Assembly: GCA_018402135.1 (NCBI GenBank)
Contig: JAGYJF010000002.1
Span: 496,001-560,000 of the forward strand
DNA length: 64,000 bases
DNA from: Flavobacteriaceae bacterium
GTDB taxonomy: Bacteria; Bacteroidota; Bacteroidia; Flavobacteriales; Flavobacteriaceae
Direction: 5' to 3'
Below the pieces are notes generated by a model that saw only the letters and a program-made list of their open reading frames with translations, did not search any database and was not told the DNA's origin. Positions 28,595 to 34,718 of the stretch are shown in pieces. The translations under genes and the position numbers were made by a program. The first letter of the stretch is position 1. The number at the start of each line of letters is the position of its first letter.

Positions 28595-28622
28595 TCATAC
28601 CTGCCCGTCCAGCAGGCGGATG
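28595..28622. repeat. Short GC-rich palindromic repeat
   Basis: CCTGCCCGTCCAGCAGGCGG contains an imperfect palindrome (CCTGC/GCAGG), an unusually GC-rich island in the 5' leader of the efflux operon. It looks like a dispersed flavobacterial repeat. On the transcript it would form a small hairpin upstream of the tolC-like start. Confidence 0.5.
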
Positions 28623-28704
28623 TTATCGCTTTTATCTTTTAAGGTGTTTGCTTTTGCAAACTTGTTGTTAATGACGATTTCATGGTTACTGATTTTTTAC
28701 AATA

Positions 28705-28748
28705 CAAAAGTACCTTTCAAAAAAACAGAAGTCAGTAACCTTTGTTAC
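28705..28748 (-). promoter_or_regulatory. Crp/Fnr-type site and promoter of the RND operon
   Basis: On the minus strand: the perfect palindrome GTAACAAAGGTTAC (28735-28748) followed by the -7 box TACTTTTG (28712 down to 28705). The palindrome centre is 29.5 bp upstream of the box, so it is near -41.5 from a start around 28700, the class II activator position. The same geometry occurs at two other sites beside the Crp/Fnr gene. Confidence 0.75.
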
Positions 28749-28749
28749 C

Positions 28750-28781
28750 AAAAAAAAAGGAGGCTACATTGCGCAGCCTCC
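28750..28781 (-). terminator. Intrinsic terminator of the predicted small RNA
   Basis: On the minus strand GGAGGCT/AGCCTCC forms a 7-bp GC-rich stem with a 9-nt loop and is followed by nine T. It abuts the activator site of the RND operon. Confidence 0.88.
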
Positions 28782-28814
28782 TCCATTACTAACCAATAAA
28801 AACCAACAATTTTG

Positions 28815-28850
28815 CTAGTTTACTCTTAATCTACCATTACTAACGCTCAT
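28815..28850 (-). CDS. 11-codon ORF inside the small RNA
   Basis: ATG to TAG encoding MSVSNGRLRVN, about 30 nt into the predicted transcript. It is far below usual gene length and may be chance, but it is the only ATG frame of note in the unit. Conservation of the codons in related genomes would decide. No ribosome binding site is expected to be obvious, as these are weak in Bacteroidota. Confidence 0.25.
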   Translation of the reverse strand: MSVSNGRLRVN

Positions 28851-28885
28851 ATTATTTAGATTAACTAATCTAATAAACAATTAAA

Positions 28886-28929
28886 CAAACTTAAGTTTTA
28901 TAACAATCAGTAACAGTAACAATTGTTAC
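28886..28929 (-). promoter_or_regulatory. Crp/Fnr-type site and promoter of the small RNA
   Basis: On the minus strand: GTAACAATTGTTAC (28916-28929, a perfect 14-bp palindrome) and the -7 box TAAGTTTG (28893 down to 28886), 29.5 bp from palindrome centre to box. Transcription should start near 28881 and run to the terminator at 28750. Confidence 0.75.
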
Positions 28930-28931
28930 AC

Positions 28932-28970
28932 AAAAAAAGAGGTCAATTTTATTATGATTGACCTCTTTTT
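28932..28970 (-). terminator. Bidirectional-type terminator after the 48-residue membrane protein gene
   Basis: A 9-bp stem GAGGTCAAT/ATTGACCTC with A-run and T-run on either side. On the minus strand it ends the small membrane protein gene. It touches the activator site that follows. Confidence 0.85.
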
Positions 28971-28991
28971 CCTACTAACCAATTTCTATGA

Positions 28992-29138
28992 TTACAAATC
29001 TTCTTGATCTCCCTTTTTTTTGCCTTTGCTAATAAACGAAATTAAAGTAATAATTAAGATCGCACAAACGGCGACAAAAACACCAATCATAATAACACCG
29101 TTATTCCAATTGTAAAGAGCTATAGAAGATTGTAACAT
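28992..29138 (-). CDS. Small single-helix membrane protein
   Basis: 48 residues from the ATG: MLQSSIALYNWNNGVIMIG, a membrane helix (VFVAVCAILIITLISFI), then a basic and acidic tail KGKKKGDQEDL. Longer in-frame starts exist (ATG at 29174, TTG at 29198) but a TATTTTTG promoter box at 29169-29162 lies inside them. I recognise no family. It sits between thioredoxin and the small RNA with its own terminator, and lacks the GTAAC-N4-GTTAC site of its neighbours. Confidence 0.65.
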   Translation of the reverse strand: MLQSSIALYNWNNGVIMIGVFVAVCAILIITLISFISKGKKKGDQEDL

Positions 29139-29236
29139 ATTCTTTTTATTATACTGTTTTACAAAAATATTCATTAAATAATTGAAAAAATATGACAATA
29201 ATCAGTTGAGTCAAAAAATTGGTGTTTGCTGAAAAT

Positions 29237-29264
29237 TGAAAAAGCATCGGTCTTAAACCGATGC
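29237..29264 (-). terminator. Intrinsic terminator after thioredoxin
   Basis: GCATCGGT/ACCGATGC, an 8-bp stem with a 5-nt loop, followed on the minus strand by a T-run. It lies about 35 bp after the thioredoxin stop codon. Confidence 0.87.
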
Positions 29265-29298
29265 CATTTCTGCTATTAATCAATTCTTAGGGTTAGAA

Positions 29299-29595
29299 TT
29301 AACTATGGTTGTTTATGAGTGCTATTAAATCGTTTTTTTGAATTACTCCAGATTGGCGCCACAACTGTTGACCATTTTTAAACAACATAAGAGTGGGCAC
29401 ACCTCTTACTTGATATTTGGCTGCCAAGAATTGGTTTTTATCAACATCAATCTTGATAATACTTACATTGTCGCCCAAAGCTACTTTTACCTCAGTTAAA
29501 ATGGGTGACATCATTTTGCAAGGTCCGCACCAATCAGCAAAAAAGTCTACTAATACAGGTGTTTCCTTATTGATAATATCGCTAAAACTACTCAT
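29299..29595 (-). CDS. Thioredoxin
   Basis: A 98-residue cytosolic thioredoxin with the active site WCGPCKM near residue 24 and the cis-Pro motif VRGVPTLMLFKNG. The ATG at 29595 is preferred to an upstream in-frame TTG, and it overlaps the end of the cytochrome/DUF3365 gene by 8 bp, so translation is likely coupled. It provides thiol reduction beside a redox regulator, which suggests a response to oxidants or reactive sulfur. Confidence 0.94.
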   Translation of the reverse strand: MSSFSDIINKETPVLVDFFADWCGPCKMMSPILTEVKVALGDNVSIIKIDVDKNQFLAAKYQVRGVPTLMLFKNGQQLWRQSGVIQKNDLIALINNHS

Positions 29596-30625
29596 TATCT
29601 TTATCAAATTTTATGCTCCAAATGCCTCTTACCTGGTTAAGTCCGTATCCTGTTGCTAAATCGTTTGGATATCTTTCTCTTAGCGTTAAAAGTGTCTTGG
29701 GCGTTATATCAGTTTCCGGTTTACCATGACATTGCAAACACATGGCATTGGTCGTAATGGGGTAGTAAAACCTTACATCGCTTTCATTTTCCAATAAAAT
29801 GGCTTCGGGTTCTTTATTTCTTGCCACTACCGATTTAAAATGTTCAATATATTCTAATTCTTCATTATTGGCCTGATTATTAATATTTCTTGGTTTATCT
29901 GTAACTCTTTTAATGGTTGCATTGTGAACCGTCGCCATACTATCGGTTAAATGCATAGCTTTTATATTGCAAAAATCTACCGCAGCCTCTGTACCGTTTT
30001 TTTGAATTTGCCCCATCAAGTTTTTACCAAGAATTGCTTTGGTACTCATGGCGTATTCTAAACCAATATCTTCGTAAGATTTCACTTGTTGCTGATTTTG
30101 GTTTGATTGATGTCTCATACCCATACCTTTTCCTTGACCTCTACCCTTACCCATTCCTTTACCTCTTACACCCGGATTCATTTCGTTAAAATGATCTTCA
30201 AACCAATCGGGTTGATCAATTTCAAAATCGTACATGTATTCGGCAATTTTTTCAATAGTGGCTTCAGGATAGGGCGTTTTTGGCATCACGCCAAATCTTC
30301 GAACCGCGCCTGTCATTTTGGCGTCGGCTTCATTGGGATTTTTAATCCAGGCCTGCATACTGGCTATAAACTCTTCTTTTGTGGTGTTGCTGTCGATGTA
30401 ATGTCTTTTAATGGCAATCATGGGCGGACCAATCCTGTCGTCGTGACTGGCGGTTGGACTATGGCACACATAGCAATTGGTTTCCATTAGTTTTTTACCT
30501 GTATGGTCTTGCTTGTTTTGTGGTTTTTCAACCGACCTTGCAGTATAAGCACCTTCCCTTTTTGAATCATTACAAGACTGAAAAAGAGCTAAAAATATTA
30601 GTAATATGTATGGAGATGTTTTCAT
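29588..30625 (-). CDS. Lipoprotein with a cytochrome c domain fused to a DUF3365 haem domain
   Basis: 345 residues. The lipobox FLALFQSC gives Cys18 as lipid anchor. A class I cytochrome c domain has CYVCH at 51-55 and a likely axial Met in VMPKTPYP. A Gly/Lys/Met-rich linker (residues about 150-180) leads to a DUF3365 (Tll0287-like) domain with CLQCHGKPE near residue 300, so the protein probably carries two c-type haems in the periplasm. Tll0287-like domains are thought to sense redox state or small ligands. It is the first gene of a pair with thioredoxin and has a leader of about 12 nt from the predicted activated promoter. Confidence 0.88.
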   Translation of the reverse strand: MKTSPYILLIFLALFQSCNDSKREGAYTARSVEKPQNKQDHTGKKLMETNCYVCHSPTASHDDRIGPPMIAIKRHYIDSNTTKEEFIASMQAWIKNPNEADAKMTGAVRRFGVMPKTPYPEATIEKIAEYMYDFEIDQPDWFEDHFNEMNPGVRGKGMGKGRGQGKGMGMRHQSNQNQQQVKSYEDIGLEYAMSTKAILGKNLMGQIQKNGTEAAVDFCNIKAMHLTDSMATVHNATIKRVTDKPRNINNQANNEELEYIEHFKSVVARNKEPEAILLENESDVRFYYPITTNAMCLQCHGKPETDITPKTLLTLRERYPNDLATGYGLNQVRGIWSIKFDKDNE

Positions 30626-30641
30626 TGCATTAAACTTAATA

Positions 30642-30685
30642 CAAAGTTAAGGTACATGAATTTCACCTAAGGTAACAAATGTTAC
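30642..30685 (-). promoter_or_regulatory. Crp/Fnr-type site and promoter of the cytochrome-thioredoxin pair
   Basis: On the minus strand: GTAACATTTGTTAC (30672-30685) and the -7 box TAACTTTG (30649 down to 30642), centre to box 29.5 bp. The palindrome overlaps the stop codon of the Crp/Fnr gene. The predicted start near 30637 leaves a very short leader. Confidence 0.75.
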
Positions 30686-31314
30686 AGTTTCAACACTTTA
30701 ATGTTGTTCCGATTGAGTTTTATGGTTCCGGAACGTTCAAGACTTTTCAGCAATCGTGAAATAACCACTCGAGACGTGTGCAAATCATGGGCAATTTGCT
30801 GGTGTGTTACTTGAATTTCGTCATTATTATTCACCATAGCCTTGTCTCTTAAATATTTAAGCAAGCGTTCGTCCATGTTTAAAAAGGCTATGGTATCTAC
30901 GGCTTCTAAAAGTTCTGTCATGCGACTGTGGTAACTTTGTAAAATAAAGCTTTGCCAGCTGCGATAGTTACGCATCCACTCATCCATTTTCTGAACGGGA
31001 ATCATAATAATTTCTGCATCGGTTTCAGCAACAGCTCTTATTTCACTTTTTGATTGTCCCATACAGCAAGATAAAGTCATGGCACAAGTATCGCCGCGTT
31101 CGAGGAAATATAATATCAACTCGTCACCATTGTCATCTTCACGTAAAATTTTTATGGCACCACTTACCAATAAAGGCATAGAACGAATATAATCGCCTAT
31201 TTCTATTAATTTTTCACCTGCTTTAATATGTTTTAGTTCGCCAACTTTATTGATTTCTTCCAGTAAGGCATCTTCAAATAGGTATCCGTAATTGGTTTGT
31301 AGTAGTTCTTTCAT
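30682..31314 (-). CDS. Crp/Fnr-family transcriptional regulator with a cysteine cluster
   Basis: 210 residues. An N-terminal cyclic-nucleotide-like beta-roll (about 20-115: HIKAGEKLIEIGDYIRSMPLLVSGAIKI) leads to a dimerisation helix and a winged HTH with recognition helix in HTSRVVISRLLKSLERSG. Residues 76-83 hold DTCAMTLSCC, three cysteines in the beta-roll, where cAMP-contact residues would lie in Crp; this hints at a redox or metal sensor. Three palindromes of GTAAC-N4-GTTAC beside the gene are its probable operators. It likely activates the cytochrome-thioredoxin pair, the RND operon and a small RNA. The inducer is unknown. Confidence 0.93.
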   Translation of the reverse strand: MKELLQTNYGYLFEDALLEEINKVGELKHIKAGEKLIEIGDYIRSMPLLVSGAIKILREDDNGDELILYFLERGDTCAMTLSCCMGQSKSEIRAVAETDAEIIMIPVQKMDEWMRNYRSWQSFILQSYHSRMTELLEAVDTIAFLNMDERLLKYLRDKAMVNNNDEIQVTHQQIAHDLHTSRVVISRLLKSLERSGTIKLNRNNIKVLKL

Positions 31315-31485
31315 TAAATTTCTTTTGTGTTTTGTAAAGATAACTTAACTTACAGGAAAGTGCAATATTGTGGAACGATTAAACGCAACTTAAACTTTAA
31401 TCTATATTCCTAGTCAAGGCAGAAAAAAAATAATTTAAATATAAAGCTTGGTTGATATCTTCTAACTTTGTCTTTGATTTTTTAT

Positions 31486-31588
31486 AACCACAAAGGTCTC
31501 TAAGATCAACACAAAGACCACAAAGGTTTTTTTATTATCATGTTTTTTACTTTGAGTACTTTGTGTATTCTTTGTGAACTTCGTGGTT
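31486..31588. repeat. Imperfect inverted repeat with ACAAAG arms
   Basis: Two arms of about 41 bp: the left begins AACCACAAAG and the right, read on the opposite strand, begins AACCACGAAG. Both contain spaced ACAAAG blocks. The arms are imperfectly complementary and could form a long hairpin between the Crp/Fnr and PdeM genes. A related single arm lies at 22722-22770. This looks like a dispersed Bacteroidota repeat. Confidence 0.65.
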
Positions 31589-31611
31589 AAAAAGCTGTAT
31601 TCCAATAAGTA

Positions 31612-32274
31612 TTAAAACTCAAAAAATCCCGTCTCAGTAAAAGCAAAAAACTTAAAACTATTGCTGTCTAATCGGGTGTTTAAACCTGTAAATTCTGAAA
31701 ATGCAGGCAGTATTAAATGCTGTTTTCCTATAGCGAAGCAGGGTAATTTGATGCGCTGTCTGGCTTTTGCTTTTAAATATACACCAGGATGTAGATGTCC
31801 AGAAATTGTGCAGCCTTCCGCTTTATAATGTTCTAAATTATGTATGAAAGTAATGCCTTCCCATGTCAATTCATTTAAAATAATTTCAATATCCAAATCT
31901 TCATAAATAGAATGATAATACCTATCGTGATTGCCTTTAATGAGCACAAATTGAATAGCTGAATTTTGCCTTTTCCAGTCTTTAAATTGTTGAATTTCCG
32001 AATTGTTTTCGGCATGAAACATATCGCCAACCACTATAATTTTTTGAGGGTTGAAATGACTAATCAATGTTTCTAATTTCTTCAAATCGTTTTTAAAAAT
32101 TGTATTAGGTATTGCAATGCCATGTTTCTGAAAATGAGTCGATTTACCAATGTGTATATCTGCCAATACCAAAGCTTTCATCTCCGACATATACAAAGCC
32201 GAAAGATTGGTGAGCACCAATTGCTGTCCAACAAATTCAACGGTATGTTCTACTATATTTAAACTTTTTGCCAT
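31612..32274 (-). CDS. pdeM: Ligase-associated DNA damage response endonuclease PdeM
   Basis: A 220-residue calcineurin-like metallophosphoesterase. Metal-binding motifs are in order: ADIHIGKS, GDMFHAENN, KGNHDRYY and SGHLHPGVYL. In Bacteroidota and other phyla it forms a fixed cluster with a ligase, an Lhr-like helicase and a metallo-beta-lactamase exonuclease, presumed to repair strand breaks. Its start overlaps the helicase gene by 16 bp. It is last in the operon. Confidence 0.93.
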   Translation of the reverse strand: MAKSLNIVEHTVEFVGQQLVLTNLSALYMSEMKALVLADIHIGKSTHFQKHGIAIPNTIFKNDLKKLETLISHFNPQKIIVVGDMFHAENNSEIQQFKDWKRQNSAIQFVLIKGNHDRYYHSIYEDLDIEIILNELTWEGITFIHNLEHYKAEGCTISGHLHPGVYLKAKARQRIKLPCFAIGKQHLILPAFSEFTGLNTRLDSNSFKFFAFTETGFFEF

Positions 32275-34718
32275 TGTTGTTGCTGTTGCTTAAGTCGCTT
32301 GATGCGCTTGTCTAATTGCTCGCTACTTAACGATTCTCGCAAGCTGTCTACTTTGATTGGAAAACTAAGTGGCGTAAACGATTTCAAAGATTTAAAAATG
32401 ATGCGTCCTTGGTTAATGCGTTGAATGGCTTCCCGCAGTCTGGCCTCTTCTAACTGCTGATTGAACACTTCTTCGTAAGCCTGACGCAGCAAAAGATTCT
32501 GAGGTTCGTGTTCTTCTAAAACCCTAAAAATCAATCCTGATGAAGACTGTAAACTTTTGTTGGTTTTAGATTGCCCAAAACTAGACTGCACCACCAATCC
32601 CGAAATCACAGCGATATCTCTAAATGCTCTAGAGGCCATTTCTGAAGCATTGATACTACCTATAACGTCTTCCATCAAATTGTCTTCGGAAAGTAAGGTT
32701 TTTAATATGGTTTCATCTGCAGGAATGGGCTGATCACTCAATAGTTCAAAACCATAGTCATTCATAGCCATAGTGAAAGTGATGGGTTTGAGTTTGCTCA
32801 ATCGGTAAGCTATGAGTGCCGACATCACTTCATGCACCAATCGGCCTTCGAATGGATACATAAATAAATGATAGCCATCTTTGGTTTGGATGTATTCAAC
32901 CAAAAGTTCATCGTATTTTGGAATGTGAGATTGGCTAAGTTGGAAATTCCAAAGCGGATTTAAAAACTGTAATTCTTTGTCCTTATTTGGATTGTTGGCT
33001 TCGGATAATTTCAACCGTAAATAAGCGCTTAACTGCGAGCTCAACGGCAGTCGGCCACCCATCCAACTTGGTGCAATGGCATTTTTAGCTTTCGAACTTT
33101 TTACATAAACCGTCATGTCTTTTACTTTGTCAAGCTCTAGTGTTCTGCCTGCCAAAATAAAAGCAGCTTTGGGTTTTAATTTCGAAATAAAAAATTCTTC
33201 AATCATCCCAATGTAGCCGCCCGATTTAAACTTGACCCGTAACATGGCATCACTCACAATCACACCAACATTCATGCGATGCAACATACTAATGCGGCGA
33301 TTTTTTACCCGATAAATTCCATCGTCGTCTTTAATTACCTTATGAAACTCCTCATACGATTTTAAAGTACTACCGCCTTGAGTAATAAATTGAATAGCCC
33401 ATGCAAATTCTTCTTCTGTTAAATAATGATACGCATGTGTTTGTTTTAATTGGTCAAAAACTTCCTTCAGCTTAAAACCTTCCCCAGTGGCAAGCGTCAC
33501 TAAATACTGTACTAGCACATCGTAAGCTAAAACAATGGGCGTTCGGGTTTCCAAATGGTTGTCTTTATAGGCTTTTTTTAATGCAGAAGCCTCCAATAAC
33601 TCTAAAGTATTGGTTGGCACCAAATAAATCACAGAGGTTTCATAAGGCGAATGACCACTACGGCCAGCCCGTTGCACAAATCTGGCAATACCTTTAGCTG
33701 ATCCTATTTGAATCACGCAATCTACTGGTTTAAAATCTACTCCCAAATCTAAGGAAGACGTACAAATCACCGCTTTTAATTGCCCAGAAGCAATGCTGTT
33801 TTCAATCCAAATACGCAATTTTCTATCGATAGAACCATGATGGATGGCCAGCAAACCAGCCAGCTCAGGTGACGCTTCTAAAATAATTTGATACCACAAT
33901 TCTGCTTGTCCGCGTGTGTTGGTAAAAATAAGTGTGGTGCGATGTTTTTGAATAATGGGGACAATTTTTGAAGCCATACTCCTACCCAAATGTCCAGCCC
34001 AAGGCAACAATTCAACTGTGTCTGGAAAAACAGGTTGTATATCAATTTTCTTTTTGAGTTTAGAGGTGATGAATTGCTTTTTAAGTTGTGGATATGGTAG
34101 TAATACCTTGACTGCTTCTTCGAGATTTCCAATGGTGGCTGTTATGCCCCAAATACGAAGTTTTGGTTGGATTTCAAGCATTCTGCAAACGGCTAATTCG
34201 GTTAAAACTCCGCGTTTACTGCCTAAAAGTTCATGCCATTCATCCACCACCAAACAGTTAATATGCTTAAACCAACGTGAATTGTCTTTTTGGGTAAACA
34301 TCAATTGAATAGTTTCGGGTGTGGTGATTAAAATATCGGGCATTAAGCGTTCTTGTGATCGTCGCTCATTTTGAGGCGTGTCGCCATTTCTTACCGAAAC
34401 TTCCCAATCTAAACCAATATCTAAAATGGCTTCGCTCATGGCCTTAGCTAAATCTTTGGCTAAAGAACGCAATGGGCTCACCCATAATAATTTCAAACCT
34501 TTTTGGTAAGCTTCAGGATGATTGAGATAATCAATTACTACCGCTAAAAAAATTGAAAAGGTTTTTCCGAAACCAGTGGGCGCTATCACTATGCCACTTT
34601 TTCCTTCGTGATACGCCTTCCAACTTTTCTGCTGAAAATCGAATGGTGTATTTCCGCTTTTGGCCATCCATTGCACTACCATTTCATAGCCAGCTGATGT
34701 TGTGAAGGAGTTTTTCAT
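32259..34718 (-). CDS. Ligase-associated DEXH-box DNA helicase (Lhr-like)
   Basis: 819 residues. Superfamily 2 motifs are Walker A IAPTGFGKTFS (about residue 47), DEWHE for motif II, and QRAGRSGHSP for motif VI. The C-terminus has the Lhr-type extended domain. It unwinds DNA or RNA-DNA hybrids during repair. The start overlaps the ligase stop by 4 bp (ATGA), so translation is coupled. It is a cytosolic component of the four-gene repair cluster. Confidence 0.94.
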   Translation of the reverse strand: MKNSFTTSAGYEMVVQWMAKSGNTPFDFQQKSWKAYHEGKSGIVIAPTGFGKTFSIFLAVVIDYLNHPEAYQKGLKLLWVSPLRSLAKDLAKAMSEAILDIGLDWEVSVRNGDTPQNERRSQERLMPDILITTPETIQLMFTQKDNSRWFKHINCLVVDEWHELLGSKRGVLTELAVCRMLEIQPKLRIWGITATIGNLEEAVKVLLPYPQLKKQFITSKLKKKIDIQPVFPDTVELLPWAGHLGRSMASKIVPIIQKHRTTLIFTNTRGQAELWYQIILEASPELAGLLAIHHGSIDRKLRIWIENSIASGQLKAVICTSSLDLGVDFKPVDCVIQIGSAKGIARFVQRAGRSGHSPYETSVIYLVPTNTLELLEASALKKAYKDNHLETRTPIVLAYDVLVQYLVTLATGEGFKLKEVFDQLKQTHAYHYLTEEEFAWAIQFITQGGSTLKSYEEFHKVIKDDDGIYRVKNRRISMLHRMNVGVIVSDAMLRVKFKSGGYIGMIEEFFISKLKPKAAFILAGRTLELDKVKDMTVYVKSSKAKNAIAPSWMGGRLPLSSQLSAYLRLKLSEANNPNKDKELQFLNPLWNFQLSQSHIPKYDELLVEYIQTKDGYHLFMYPFEGRLVHEVMSALIAYRLSKLKPITFTMAMNDYGFELLSDQPIPADETILKTLLSEDNLMEDVIGSINASEMASRAFRDIAVISGLVVQSSFGQSKTNKSLQSSSGLIFRVLEEHEPQNLLLRQAYEEVFNQQLEEARLREAIQRINQGRIIFKSLKSFTPLSFPIKVDSLRESLSSEQLDKRIKRLKQQQQQWQKV

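Larger units (their letters stand above)
28750..28881 (-). ncRNA. Predicted Crp/Fnr-controlled small RNA (about 130 nt)
   Basis: A self-contained transcription unit in a 425-bp gap: activator site, TAnnTTTG box, then about 130 nt ending at a strong hairpin with a run of nine T. It encodes no recognisable protein apart from an 11-codon ORF (28815-28850, MSVSNGRLRVN). The 3' part contains ATTGGTTAGTA just before the terminator, a block also found before the preceding gene's terminator, and a purine-rich GGAGGAGG. Boundaries are predicted: the 5' end from the promoter box, the 3' end from the T-run. It could instead be a leader peptide gene, or a premature-terminated leader of the RND operon if read-through occurs. 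Confidence 0.6.

Noticed and set aside
29192-29205. Possible fourth Crp/Fnr site upstream of the 48-residue membrane protein gene
   Set aside because: At the expected position the sequence ATGACAATAATCAG matches only three of five bases in each half of GTAAC-N4-GTTAC.
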